Shown: positions 11,074 through 22,563, counted from the first letter of the stretch. The stretch: 64,000 nucleotides of DNA from Pestalotiopsis fici W106-1 (GCF_000516985.1 NW_006917098.1:2294001-2358000), one strand, 5' to 3'. Program-made: numbers and translations. Notes: generated by a model from the letters alone, not told the origin.

Positions 11074-11151
11074 GCCATTGTCATCTAATCCGCGATAATA
11101 GTATCAACACCCATTTATAGCTTTATCTTTGAACAATATTACACAAAAACC

Positions 11152-12111
11152 ATGGCAGCTGTTGCATGCTCCTCATCTTCTTCTTCCACGAGAGACCAGC
11201 AAAAGGAAATCACAGAATCCGCATCAGAGACTTTGACCAGTACCATCAGTACCGGCAATGAAGCCCGTCTAGCCTGCCGCAACAAGAGCCTGACGACGGT
11301 CACCTCTGGCCTGGCGCCAGGATATCTGCAGGCCAACCTCATCATCCTGCCGTCCCGCTACGCCTCGGATTTCCGACTGCTCTGCGCCAGAAACCCCGTG
11401 CCGTGCCCCCTCATTGCCGAGTCCTCAGCCCCCGGCGCCTACGACCAGCTGCGGTCCTACATACCGGGGTCGGCTGTGGCCGCGGACCTCGACCTCCGCC
11501 ACGACGCCCCGCGGTACATGGTGTACCGGGACGCCCGCGTGGCGAGGTCGCACGTGCTCGACGTGGCGGCCGAGTGGACGCCCGACCACGTCGCGTTCCT
11601 GGTCGGCTGCAGCTACAGCTTCGAGTCGGCGCTGGCGGCGCACGCCCTGCCCCCGCGCCACGCCGTCCTCGGCCGCAACGTCGCCATGTACCGCACCGCC
11701 GTGCCCCTGTGTCCCGCGGGCGTCTTTACCGGCGGCACCTATGTGGTGTCGATGCGGCCGTACCCGCTGCGCGACGTCGACCGCGTCCGGGAGATTACCC
11801 GGGCCTATAATGCCACCCACGGCGAGCCCCTGGACTGGGGCTGGGACACCCTGGCGCGTCTGGGTATTGCGAGCATCGACGAGGTCCAGTGGGGTGATGC
11901 GCCGCTGGCCGCGGACGGCGAGACGCCTCTTGGTGCCCTGTTTGGCAGCGAGGATGAGGTTCCCGTGTTCTGGGGCTGTGGCGTCACGCCACAAGAGGCC
12001 GTTGTCAAGGCTGGTGACAAAATTCAGGGCACCGTCATGGCGCATGCGCCTGGTCACATGTTGCTTCTCGACAGTCGGGATGAAGATGTTGTCAAGTCGA
12101 GCTATGACTAG
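11152..12111 (+). CDS. DUF1445 / D-glutamate cyclase-like protein
   Basis: A 319-residue single-exon gene. The first 40 or so residues are a Ser/Thr-rich extension. The rest matches the DUF1445 family (bacterial YcsI; N-terminal part of the D-glutamate cyclase DGLUCY): RNKSLTTVTSGLAPGYLQAN near the start, FLVGCSYSFESAL near 150, a GGTYVVSMRP segment near 200, and VFWGCGVTPQ near 270. Members are annotated as hydro-lyases or D-glutamate cyclase-like proteins acting on small acids. The substrate here is unknown, and in DGLUCY a second domain (DUF4392), absent here, is also present. The start is in good context (AAACCATGG). The middle of the gene is very rich in G/C at third positions compared with its neighbours, and it has no intron. 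Confidence 0.85.
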   Translation: MAAVACSSSSSSTRDQQKEITESASETLTSTISTGNEARLACRNKSLTTVTSGLAPGYLQANLIILPSRYASDFRLLCARNPVPCPLIAESSAPGAYDQLRSYIPGSAVAADLDLRHDAPRYMVYRDARVARSHVLDVAAEWTPDHVAFLVGCSYSFESALAAHALPPRHAVLGRNVAMYRTAVPLCPAGVFTGGTYVVSMRPYPLRDVDRVREITRAYNATHGEPLDWGWDTLARLGIASIDEVQWGDAPLAADGETPLGALFGSEDEVPVFWGCGVTPQEAVVKAGDKIQGTVMAHAPGHMLLLDSRDEDVVKSSYD

Positions 12112-12715
12112 AAGGGCTGCCTGCTATTTCTGGATCTTGAGGTGGTTGATGTTGTCAAGTCGCCAATTTCAACTGTGTAAGATCGACAGAGCGCATAGCT
12201 AAACACCATGAACCAAGGTTCACTTGTTCTCAATCATTTCTTACGTACATTCGTGTACGAACAAATGAGTGGTGATTATCGATGCAGCAGCAGGGAGCGT
12301 GCTTTTTGAAGTGCCCTGGTCCTTTCTGTCATCACCATCGATTTTGCTTACTGGCATAAAAATGCCGTGAAAAGTGATTGGACCAGGATGTCACCATTCT
12401 CAACGGACTCTGATGATGCTAATAATGCAGTGAAACCCGACTCCGCAGTGACGGATGGGGGTTTTAATGGATGGGGTACCATTCGTTCATGGACTATCTG
12501 GCACCTCCCTCGCTGACCCATCTTGATGTAACACAAGGCAGTGGCCGTTTTTCTTTTCCATTCCAGATTCTCATGAAACAAGGTTCCGTCTGCCATTTTG
12601 ACAGAGTATCTAGCCTCTTTTCGGGATAGAAGGAGAGTACATAGAAACACCCGATTCGTTCGCTAGTCTAATGAGATAATGAAGACTCGATAATAAATCA
12701 CAGAATCCATCTAGT
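12112..12715. other. Convergent intergenic region
   Basis: It lies between the stop of the DUF1445 gene and the stop of the Zn2Cys6 gene, so it should hold the two 3' untranslated regions and polyadenylation sites. No supported ORF. Confidence 0.6.
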
Positions 12716-15018
12716 TTACGTGTTCTCGTCCAAGGTTAGAGTCTGGCCTGTTAGCGGGTCATTGAAATCAAACTGGTCCATGGCGAAGCCCTCGTCCAGT
12801 AAAAGACCTAGATCCGCATCCGAAATTTGAAAATCTGGACGGTTCGCGCCAGCAACCGACGACCCATCGCCACCATTGCCCACGCCGCCAAAGTCGACCA
12901 GGAACCCAAAGTCGAGCACAGGGTCACGGGCACCACCCTCCATCTCTGACTGAGACCGGGGCTGCGCCTCCATGGCGCGCTCGACGCTCTCCTTGATCTC
13001 GACGATGCAGGGCCAGGTGTACTTGACGGCGTCCATGGCTTCGAGGACGATTTGCATGGCGCGGGCAATGCCGCTGTCTTCCTGGGCCGCGTTCTCCAGG
13101 TATCGCTTCATGAGCAAGGTGCCGGCAGTTACCGAGAGCGTGTGGACAAAGTCGAGGGGCAGCGCGGCGTACTGGTAGAAGCGTGCGTACGTCTTCATGA
13201 GCCGCAGCAGGGCCTGGAGTGACTCGTAGCAGATCTCGACGTCTTCGCTCTCGGCGACTCCCGGCTTACTGAATAGATGGCGTGGCGGGCGGTGGAGGAT
13301 GATCATGGCCGTGTGAAACAACATACTGGTGGATATAGTGTCAGCAAGAAGTCCTTTGAGCGTGTCAGAAGAGACAGGCCAGGGTTCGCCTACTGTAAGT
13401 GAAGAACAAATGGTTGTACTTGACCGCTACTCCATTGGTTCCAATATAGTTTGCTGGGCAAGGTTGCCAACCACTTGTGCAATGATACATGTATCCGCTG
13501 TGCCGTGGCAGCCATTACGGCACTATCGGCGTTCTGCCGTCTATTCTCAAACAGATCCGTGATCATGGTGTGTATGATCTTGTACAACTCGGTTCGGTAG
13601 ATAAAGCTGCCGGATAGTGCGATGCCGTCCTCAAAGGCAGTGGCAGATGTGTTCTTTGCAATGTACGTTTCGAGCAGACCTTGCCAGTCATCCGGGTACG
13701 GAATACGAATCGTATTCCTCACGTCGGACTCGTGCGGATACAGTGCCGGAGGACGGCCAAAGTAGAGGCTCACCTGTTTATCGGCGTTGAACGCAGACCA
13801 ATACACCCTGCGTGAAATCTCTCTGTCTCTGTCCAGCACAGGCTCTGACTGGCCCCAATTGTTCGGGTCGAGATGCAAGCCCATCTCGTGTGCCAGCCGA
13901 AAGGCCATGCCGCAGAAGAGCCACCCCTTTGACGCCTTTCCGTGGCCTATAAATCTGTAACCGAGCAGTATCATGGCTTGGAGTAGCGTCAAGTCGGGCT
14001 TGTCCAGTGAGGTGTACACTAGAAACTCGGCTTGGCTGGCAAATATCTCGGAAATGGCCAGCATTGAAGGATCTGCTGACGCCAGGGCACCCATTGCACA
14101 AATGGCATAGAGAAGAACCTCGGAATAATACCGCCCGACTCCTATATCATAGTCTCTAAGAAAGAACTCGCGGTATACGCACATATTATATGGATATTGT
14201 GATCGGAAGAAGTGCGCCATGAGATTCTGGCACATGTCGTCGTGTGCCGAGTATGGGAATTGGCCGGGATCCGAGACAGCCGAAGGAGAGAACGCTTGAG
14301 TTTGAGCGAAAGACGGGCTCAAGACCTCGTTGCCCTGGTGGTGCTGAGGTTGAGTTGCCGGCGGCTCATCGCCGTGGATCTGGAACAGGCTCGTGCCTCC
14401 AAAGAACTGCGAGGCATTACCAGCTCGGAGTTTCCTCAGTTGGCCGGCGCGGGCCCTGGCTAATGCGAGCTCGATTTCGGTAGATGGGTCCATTCTACCA
14501 TCTGCCGGCGGGCTGTTTGGCTTGGGCTTTTCCAACTTGAGCACATAGCCCTTGAGCATCTCGTCTCTCTTTGAATGGTCTGCATCATGTAGTTGTTGTA
14601 TAAAAAGCTCTAATGATGCAACGCTGCGCTCTAGTGCCTGAACATAACTCTTTGGTACAGGTCTTTGATGCATGTGTGAGCCACAGATCCAGCCTAGGAT
14701 GCGTAGGTGAGGCACTTGTACAGACCTTTGCTTCTCTCCTGATCCTGCTATCAGACAAGTCGTTCCCGCCTTCTCGCAAGCGGCGCACGGCTGTTGCCGA
14801 TCGCATTTGATCTACTCAATGAACTCAATATATGATATGCGCCAGATAAGCGTTGGGACTGTCCTATACACACCTTTCTCCGTCGACATCTTTCACACCT
14901 GTCTTGCTGTCAGATCTTGCTAATTGAGAACATGGAAGAGTTGTAAGTGAGTTGTGCCCAAGTATACTTACGACGTCGTTGCGACATCTCCGATTGCGGT
15001 AGTCGGCTTGGAGGCCAT
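12716..15018 (-). CDS. Zn2Cys6 fungal transcription factor
   Basis: Nuclear DNA-binding regulator, target unknown. Exons: 15018-14972, 14898-14874, 14811-14726, 14662-13394 and 13325-12716, giving 678 residues. All junctions keep frame. The zinc cluster is assembled only by splicing: C-E-R-C, six residues, C, five, C, two, C, six, C (residues about 17-43), with spacing exactly C-X2-C-X6-C-X5-C-X2-C-X6-C. It is followed by a basic linker (RPVPKSYVQALE) and a short coiled coil, then a fungal-specific middle homology region (roughly 180-500) containing a conserved acidic/aromatic block and SAFNADKQVSLYFGRPPAL. The C-terminus is acidic (DFNDPLTG), a possible activation region. The third intron (14725-14663, 63 nt) is stop-free and a multiple of three, so retention would give 699 residues. 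The gene converges on the DUF1445 gene. Confidence 0.92.
14663..14725 (-). other. Stop-free, in-frame 63-nt intron of the Zn2Cys6 gene
   Basis: The donor is GTCTGT and the acceptor CAAAG. Removing it joins GEKQ to RPVPKSYV, the linker normally seen just after a Zn2Cys6 cluster. Keeping it inserts 21 residues without a stop. GCTCAC about 15 nt before the acceptor is a possible branch point. The donor is weak. Confidence 0.7.
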
Positions 15019-15801
15019 CAGCGGGGGTGGTATTTGTCCTTTTGCGTGGCAGCGAGGATAAAAAGAAAGCGCATTAAGGAATAACGACAAAAGAAAACAA
15101 CTCCGGTGCACCTCTTTTGTATTGACTATTGCAGAGTGTCCTATAGGCGGGTGAGTGTGGTACCCAGCTGTTTAGAAGCCGGGCGTCTTCAGCCGCACAT
15201 CGCAGTGCCATCTTATCCACTGCTTGATCTCCGCACACAGTGTCTTACCATCCCGTCCCGCTAATACACACCGTATGCAGACCCAAAAGTCCCAAGCCAT
15301 CTTGTAGGACTTCTACTTTCTGCTTGTAATGGCCCTAAGACTATGAACTCGTAGCCAGCCGCTTTGAAGTAGCCTCAACCAGAATTCGATTTCTACGTAC
15401 ATCATTTGTGCCAAGCATGGACCCGCTGCCTGAAGAACATCGCTGGTCTTGAAATGCAGCTCTATAGGATCCCGTGTCATTTGTGTGCTTGTAAACATCA
15501 TTGGTTGCTGAACACACCGCGGTAAACTTTGAATTATAAAGCGCAGAGCGCAGCATCCGCAATTGCGTAGAACTTCGTTCAGGCTGGATCAGCCTTTGGG
15601 CATTGGCTCAATACATGTTTATTCCCAATTCAACACGGCGGCACCATACAGTACCCGGCAAGATAATGCTGAGATCAACAAGTCACATGAGGTCTCCTCA
15701 GATGTCACGATCAGAAGTCAATGGCAGGCAACTATACGCAAGTTTACTCGCTAATGCGTCTAAGCCCGTGTCTAAATCATGCCTTCGACCCAAATAGACA
15801 T
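15019..15801. other. Intergenic region between two minus-strand genes
   Basis: It holds the promoter of the Zn2Cys6 gene (right of 15018) and the 3' end region of the ankyrin/DIL gene. No supported ORF, RNA gene or repeat was seen. Confidence 0.6.
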
Positions 15802-18410
15802 TTATACTTCCTCATTTTCCCAGTCCTTTTCGCCAAACATTCTTCGACCACCAGGTTCAATCAGTTTGTCAAGGAACTCGGGTGGAATCGTGGGGATATA
15901 CTTTCTAGCCCGCTCCCGGTTTGTCCCGCCAAACCCAGCACCATACGAGACTAACATGTCTGTTGACGAAGGTAATGAAAATGGTAACATGAAGGAGGGG
16001 TCGAGATTGATTCCATCCGGAAGATCTTCCTCTTCGTCCAGGGGCCCTCCTGGTGTGCTTTGAACACTGCCTGGCACGTCAAAGTCATGTCCACTTATGC
16101 TCCTGGCAGGTGTGGCAGGTGTGGCTGGTGCGCTCAGACGCGATGGGGATACCGTCCTTCTGCGGTCTCTCTTAATTGCCGCTTCTTTTTGAATGGCTTC
16201 AAGATATTTCAGCGCACTCTTGGGGAGCCCTTTCTCTCCAACCTCTGGCCTGTAATACTTGGCCGAGTAGATCAGCTGTTGGGGACTCAGTCGGGGTAGT
16301 GACTGGAGAGTACCGACCAGAGCCTCAAGATCGTCTGGAGCAAGTGATGAAAAGCATTGCAGCCACTGCAGCAGTTGAATGACTGGGGCGAGATGCCGCC
16401 GTGCTGCTTCAATGGTGGTCTCGCCAGTTGCCGTCATCTCCCCACTTTCATAGTGTTCAGGCTTGCGATTATTGGTTCTTGCCCAGTCCTCGAGCACTGA
16501 GACGTTCATTCGAATCTGCATGGCCTTCGTTCGGGCCAGATATTTCCTATTGTTCATTATACGGTTGAACATTTCTGCGCTCAGCCAGTAAATCAACTGC
16601 GAAACGATTTGTGCTGTTATGACAGAGTGGATATCGTATAGATCGAGCACAAAAAGTGTCGAGGATAATAACGATGTCACATTTCGAGGGGCCGGCTTCG
16701 CCTTTTGCTTGGGCGATGGAGGTCGCATTCGCTTCTCGATTGGCTCTGCCTTGACCTCCTTTTTTCGCTTGAATAATTTCCACTCGTGTTGGAAGGTGAC
16801 ATCTTCAAAGCCTGGTATCGTTTCGTGCTCCAGCATGGCCACATCGAGCACCTTGTCGAGTCGTCTCTCGGCATCTCTGACAATAAGTATAAAGATCTCA
16901 TTGATCAGCTCCGCCAGCTGGGCTTGGAACTCAGTCGTAGCTTCCAAAAGGCCAGCATCCTTCTTCAAATAGTGAAGCAGAAGTGTCGCGTTTGACATCC
17001 AGAATGCCAAGATCGTCATGTCCCATTGATGTTGCTCTATAACGTCGTTGATCTTGTCTTGTGCGCGCACGAGAAGCTCGGCCAACAGCTCAGGGCTGGC
17101 ATGATAGTGCGCATATCTCGCGCTCAGGAAAATCATGTTTGCCGGGACAGGCTTCTGAGAAGGTGATCTTTGTGGTTGCATATTGGTAATGATGACATCC
17201 AATAATCGGTCGAGCTGGTTCTCCTGGAAAACAAACATTTGATCATGGAGACAGCGGCTCCAATCGAACTCTTGTGCTTCTTCCTCAAAATCGTCCGAGT
17301 TCTACATTCACAATCAGTACATGGACAGCTACCACAAATTGAGGACTCAGCCAGTAAACGCACCTCGGGTTGATCGTCCATGCCTACATTGCCTAGATCG
17401 ACCTCGAGATCCCGCGCGCTATCCATCATCATTCGTCGCCGCATTTCGGTTTCTGCCAACTCAGCTTCAATTTGATCTTCGAAACCGGGCTGATAAAAGT
17501 CATCAACGCCGGCATTTCCAATGTTGTAGCCATTATTACTCAGGTAGAAGGACATGTCGCTATCGGGAGCAATGAAATCGAATGCCGTTCGACCTGAGGA
17601 AGTCTTGGCATCTGGGGATGCCCCGTTATCGAGAAGGATCTTGGCGATGCCCTTGTGCCGGTTGGTCATGGCCCACATGAGGGCATTCCACTGGTTGCGG
17701 TCCTGCTTGTCCACGTCCGCGCCGGCGTCCACTAAAGCTTGCACCACGTTCTCATGACCCTGTCATTGTCAGCACAAGTTCAATGTGTACTTATTGAGAA
17801 AGAGGAAGGGTGGTGCCTACAAAGCAGCTTGCGTAAACAAGAGGCGGCGTTCCGTCATCGTCCACAGCATTCACGTTGACTATGGCTTTTCCTTTGCCAC
17901 CGAGGATGGAGTTTACTTGGTCGAGGTCTCCGTTACTAGCGGCCATGGCCAGCGACCGTTGTAGAATGTCTTTCTTCTCATCGTCGGAGAGCTTCGCGTC
18001 GCTTGCGATTGCGTCTGCATCCACCCCTCCCACGCCTTGTTGCTGGGCTTGTGCAGCCAGCATTTCCATGAGGCGAGCATCGCTGTCTGCGATTCCTTTT
18101 GTTATATCTTGCTCGTATTTGGGGTCATCGAGTGATAGCTCGTTGAATTGTAGAGGTTTTGCCAACATCGGGCTCGTCAGGAATTGCGATTGCCCTGGTA
18201 CGTCATCGTCAACATGGGCGAGCTCGGCTGCAATCGCAGCTGGGAGTACGACGAACCTTGCCAGCCATCATAGAATTCTGTTTCCCTAACCATCTCTGTA
18301 GGGACATGTCGGCGATCGTCCAGAGACTTTGGCAGGTCGGCCGGCAGCTCCCTGGGCTTCTTGGGCTGCTCATCGCCAAACCCCCCACCATCAGGGTCGC
18401 CGAAATCCAT
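15802..18410 (-). CDS. Ankyrin-repeat and DIL (dilute) domain protein
   Basis: Exons: 18410-18257, 18194-17821, 17759-17364 and 17301-15802, giving 807 residues. The introns are 61-62 nt and frame is kept throughout. The N-terminus is acidic/Gly-rich. Ankyrin repeats lie at about residues 120-270 (ILQRSLAMAASNGDLDQV; GHENVVQALVDAGADVDKQD; GIAKILLDNGASPDAKTSSG). A DIL domain, as in the cargo-binding tail of class V myosins, covers about 330-700 (FWMSNATLLLHYLKKDAGLL; YDIHSVITAQIVSQLIYWLS; IQLLQWLQCFSSL). The C-terminus is a Pro/Ser-rich tail with GAGFGGTNRERARKYIP. There is no motor domain, so it is not a myosin. It may be an adaptor in vesicle or actin-based transport, but that is inference. 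Fungal genomes carry one such protein usually called DIL and ankyrin domain-containing. Confidence 0.9.
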
Positions 18411-19272
18411 GTTTGCTCGCCGCCAGCATAGGTGAAGGCAGCAGCAGGTAGATTTGATTACCCTGTAATCATCCCTTGGCGAGCGCGAAATCGGTATGCC
18501 GGTGTCAGAGGCTTGGTTCGGTGCAGTGCAGTCACGACTGTTGATGTTAACAACCTATTCCGAGGGGTTCGATCGGCTTGGGAGGTGCAATTCAGGGACC
18601 AGAATAGTAGTCCGGAATAGCAGTCAGTAGCTGGCTGGCTGTCGCCCGCCTACCTACAATTGCATTGAGCAGAGTGGGTTTCAGCGCTTGATTGGCCCGT
18701 GCGTTAATATTGTCAACGCCCGTATTTCGTAGTGTACTTGTAGTGGCAGCAGAGCGTGGATACGTTAAGCGATCAGCAAACCACACCGCCGAAGAGTGAT
18801 AAAAGATGTCCAGAGTCGTGCGTCTTTTTCCGGTGAGACCCTAGGTAGACGTGTTTGTGATTGCCCCTTTGTGCTTGGTTCAGCCAAGTGTACCTTTTTT
18901 TGGGTAGCCTGTTACTTGAAGGTTTGTTATCCTTTGGCCAGCATTAAATATATTTGGAGGATACAACTACATACCTCACATGTTGCCCATATGAACTCCA
19001 AATTACGTAGTTGGTTAGCTGTCCTCTAGCCCACTGCTCTGGTTGGTCCCACTCCCTGCATTAATCCTGCATATGAATTTCCCAATGCTCTCAATCCTGC
19101 CATAGACCAGGGGGGGTTCTGTTAACACTTACAACCTGAATAGAAAATTGGCCCTTCCTCAATTTTCATTGCATCAAGTTGATCAAGTTACGATAGGACT
19201 TAATTCTATTTTTATTTTACTTTTCCAAGGTATATCCAAGCAGAACCTCTATCCAATACTTCTTGGTACACC
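18411..19272. other. Intergenic region upstream of the ankyrin/DIL gene
   Basis: It holds the promoter of the ankyrin/DIL gene and the 3' region of allantoicase. A TACCTAC copy lies near 18650 and a poly-T run near 18893. No supported ORF. Confidence 0.6.
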
Positions 19273-20405
19273 TCACACAAATCTCTTAGCCAAGACACGC
19301 AGTCTCTTGACTCCACCGTCTGGAATGATGGTCAGTTTCACATGAGTAAAAGGCTTATCCTTTACGGAACAGTCAAAGGCGTGTTCTTGATCAGGACCGC
19401 ACTTGCTCGGTGCTACAACCTCAGTCCATCCCTCAGCATCGGCACTGGGTTCACCCTCTCCTTTCCACTCAATGGCATCCAGCTTCGTCTTTTGCGGGAA
19501 GTTACCCCTGAAGAATGCCGTGTCGACAATGAAGCTTTGAATCAGTGCTGTCGCGCCGAGTCGAATGATTGCCCAGTCCACATGGCCCTTGGTCCGCGAG
19601 CGTGCCGTTTCCCAGCCATCGCCCATATCCTTGCCACGACCTGGCAGCACGAGATTGTCCTTGGTGCCAAAGTGCTGGTCGCTGCAGGAAACGGCTACAG
19701 CACCGTTCTGTGCTGCGCCCAAGTCGAAAATCGCCTCTGTGTCCTCAGGGAAAACCGGGACAGCGTGGCCAAAGAGCCGGAAACGGGCAATTCCACCATC
19801 AGGGTACATGTTGAGCCTGACGTGGGTATACTGCTTGGACGTGGGCTCGTCAAGCTTCCATCCGAACCGCTGAGATGGACCACACTCCCGAATGTCTAGG
19901 ATAGGTTCCCACCCTCCTTTTCCGCCCTTCCATGAGAGCACCTCGTCATCACTCTGGCTGAAGCAGCCTTCGACGGAGATCGCAGGCGCGTGGTTTCCCG
20001 AGAAGAAAGCCGTGTCTACCTCGATTCCTGTGACGGTGCCCGAAGCTACACCAAGTCGGATCACGACCCAGTCAAAAGGCTCTGTGTTGTGTCTCCTGGT
20101 CTCCCAACCATCATACCAAGCTCCGGTGTATACCATTTTACCGGGCTGGCGAATAGGGGGTGTGGGTGTGATGAGGTTAAGCGCATCTGCAAACCACTCA
20201 TCTGAGAAACCCAGGATTTTGCCGCCCAAAGTCCCGGATATCAGATCTAGACGGGTAGGCTGGTCAACCTTCTGTGACGGACGCCCTGTAGCATGTCATG
20301 GATTGACTCACCAATGCTGCTGGAGCGGAACGTCTTGTCAATGTCATCCGTGGCAACCGAGGTTGCTTTGACAGGTGCCAGCTTGTACTCGATATCCTCA
20401 ATCAT
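19273..20405 (-). CDS. Allantoicase
   Basis: Hydrolyses allantoate to ureidoglycolate and urea in purine breakdown, supplying nitrogen. Exons: 20405-20312 and 20246-19273, giving 355 residues, about the usual length. The intron (20311-20247) has donor GTGAGT and acceptor CTAG; the TAG acceptor restores SSSIDLISGTLGGKILGFSD, which a nearby CAG acceptor would not. Two allantoicase repeats are visible. The first has YDGWETRRHN, DWVVIRLGVASG and VDTAFFSGNHAP (about 75-125). The second has DGWETARSR, DWAIIRLGATA and VDTAFFRGNFPQ (about 245-295). The promoter faces the b561 gene and contains two GATA sites, fitting control by an AreA/NIT2-type nitrogen regulator. Fungal orthologues include Neurospora alc-1. 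Confidence 0.96.
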
Positions 20406-20495
20406 GGTGGACTCTACTTGATGTGATGACTGACACTGAATTGACCGTGTGGTAAGTGATTTGGTGATGCGTCTTTGTTCTTGACCGACGAAGAG

Positions 20496-20507
20496 TATAT
20501 ATGATAG
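20496..20507 (-). promoter_or_regulatory. TATA-like element and GATA site before allantoicase
   Basis: TATATAT at 20496-20502 overlaps TGATAG (20502-20507), which fits the HGATAR consensus of AreA/NIT2 GATA factors. It lies about 92-102 bases upstream of the allantoicase ATG. Confidence 0.4.
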
Positions 20508-20700
20508 TGAAAATTACATTCATGAGATTAAAAGTCGAAAACTAAATAAAAGTCGTCGACATTTCAGAGGGACGCCGTTTAACATGTGCAGGCCTTAACA
20601 ACTTGGGGACCCCGCCTAATCGCTGGCGGGGCAGGTCCGCGAACGGCGCATCGCAGACATCGGCCGGACCCGGAGGCGCTTTCGCTAATAGAGCTTCCGC

Positions 20701-20706
20701 TTATCA
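20701..20706 (-). promoter_or_regulatory. Second GATA site before allantoicase
   Basis: TTATCA reads TGATAA on the minus strand, an HGATAR match about 300 bases upstream of the start codon. A pair of such sites is typical of nitrogen-regulated genes, but a 6-mer match alone is weak. Confidence 0.35.
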
Positions 20707-21575
20707 ATACTTTAAGGTAAAGGAACCACGGTAGCACATTTCCACTTTTCGTGATATGAACTTCGAAGCCGAAGCGACGGAGCAAAGTGCCTCCTCAACT
20801 GCCGGGCAAGTAGTCATTCATACTGATTGTCAGTACTAACAGATTATTGCTGCATCATGTATAGATGCATCTTGGAAGCGGTGCAGGCACTTCGTCAACA
20901 TGGTTAGCAGCCCTAGAGGGCACTGCTGAGCGTGACGCCACTTATACCCAGTCGTATAAAATTGTTGGATAGTGTTTCAAACCGAATATGATGAAGCATC
21001 CGTTTCGTACATGGAATACTATCATGGACTTGATGTTGTTCCCTTGCTGGTGTTATATATCTCTACGGACGTAGCGCGAGACAAAGTGCGAATTTCCCCC
21101 CACGATTGCCGTGCCCAGGGATTCCAAAAACGAGAAATCCCCCGCAATTTTGGGTTGGGAGAGGACCCCAAGGGCGTTGGAGCTGATGAATTGCAGCGCT
21201 CCGATTCGCTCAATCCTCAGTGACCCCAGCATACCCTGCCTGGTAATGATGCGCAGACACTGTTTCTCATGTTCACAATCGATGGCGTCTTCAGGCAACG
21301 CCTGCCTCATTCTCCGAGTGACGTCCTTGTACCCCCGAGTCTGACCCGTCAGCGTAACCGAGAGAATCCTCAATTCATAAGAGCTGGAAGCCCGCGCTGA
21401 TCCACTGACGTCGGCCTGACTTCTGTCAACCCTTTCGAAAGGACCGCGATCAGATACCAGCTGCGTGAACCAAGACCAGAAAAATTGCAGCCAGAAAACA
21501 AACCCGAAAACCTTGCCGCCAGTTCACCCGCATAAGCAATCAAGCAAGCCAGCAAGCAAGCACAAACCGACCAAC

Positions 21576-22563
21576 ATGGCGAGCGCGACGGGTATCCCCA
21601 ATGACCCCGTGGTGGACCGCGAATCCGCCGGTGCTGACGACATGGAGCCACTCCTCGGCCGTCCGGGCGACGCTTCTCAGAGAGAAAATGCTCCTATTGC
21701 CAAAAACCTCATCCTTGGTATGTACTCTGTCTCTTCTATGCTTCTTTTCCCCTGCTCCGAGCATAGCCGGGGGATCTCTCGCGATCCGGGACTTTGAGCA
21801 CGCCGCACCGTTTATTTCCCCACATTAGAAATCCCAGTCCGGACAATTTGTCAGCTTCCTTGTCTTGTTATATGAATACAGTGAACTGTTCTTCCGGTCC
21901 TTTGTCAATTACTTTGGTCACGAAAGTCAAACCATCAAAATGCCGACACTAATCTTGTCGTCAGGGACCGGCATCATCGCCGAAGGCGCCAGCCTTTTGC
22001 TCATCGCGTCGGTATGGGCCGCCGTCTTCCTCCACGGCCCTCTGATCCTTTTCTCGGTCCACCCCCTGGCGCAGTCGCTCGGAATGCTCGTCCTCGTGCA
22101 GTCGATTCTCATCCTTCAGCCCACACACAGCGGAAAGCAGAAGCAAGTCGGCCAAAAGCTCCACGCAGGTCTCAACCTGCTCGCCTTCCTCATCCTGGCC
22201 GTTGGTGTCATATCGATCGAGTACAACAAGATCCGTAGCAATGGTGCACACTTCAAGTCATTGCACGGCTACTTGGGCGTCATTGCGTCCTTTTGGCTTC
22301 TGATTCAGTACCTGGTGGGCTTCACCATGTACGCCACTCCCAAACTATACGGTAGCGAAGCCAAGGCCAAGAGCATCTGGAAGTACCACCGCGTTAGCGG
22401 GTACGTGCTTTTCCTGTTCCTCCAGGCAACGGTCATCTCGGCAACGCAGACCGACTACAACTTCAATGTGCTGGGCTTGAAGCTCTGGGCTTTTATCTTG
22501 ATCAGTGTGCTGATCATTATTGGAGTCTACCCAAGGATTCAGAAGCAAAAGCTCGGTCTTTGA
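21576..22563 (+). CDS. Cytochrome b561-type membrane protein
   Basis: Likely a haem-b transmembrane electron carrier or ferric/ascorbate reductase of an internal or plasma membrane; the donor and acceptor are not shown by sequence. Exons: 21576-21717 and 21965-22563, giving 246 residues. The intron is 247 nt, long for this window, with an ACTAAT branch-like site before the acceptor. After a 47-residue polar N-terminus (no signal peptide) come about five to six hydrophobic segments. The haem-ligand histidines expected of the family are visible in FSVHP, KLHAGLN, LHGYLG and YHRVSGY. Total length and layout fit the b561 family (CYB561/eukaryotic b561). Confidence 0.88.

Larger units (their letters stand above)
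5932..11151. other. 5.2 kb intergenic region upstream of the histidine kinase
   Basis: No ORF here looks like protein; the longest (8064-8675, plus) has low-complexity hydrophobic composition and no family resemblance. It probably holds the kinase promoter and leader on the left and the promoter of the gene at 11152 on the right. Seen in it: a 3-codon upstream ORF (5946-5935, minus); GTAGGTA repeats (6741-6776) with further TACCTAC copies at about 6320, 7940, 8350 and 8450; a CT/CA-rich tract near 7340-7405; a 16-nt palindrome (8034-8049); an AT-rich block (about 10480-10760); and a poly-T run with an ambiguous base. Confidence 0.7.
20406..21575. other. Divergent promoter region of allantoicase and the b561 gene
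   Basis: A 1.2 kb region between two start codons pointing away from each other. A TATA-like run lies 92-97 bases before the allantoicase start, with GATA sites at 20502 and 20701. No supported ORF. Confidence 0.6.

Noticed and set aside
11425..12057. 210-residue ORF antisense to the DUF1445 gene
   Set aside because: Open only because the real gene is GC-rich at third positions.
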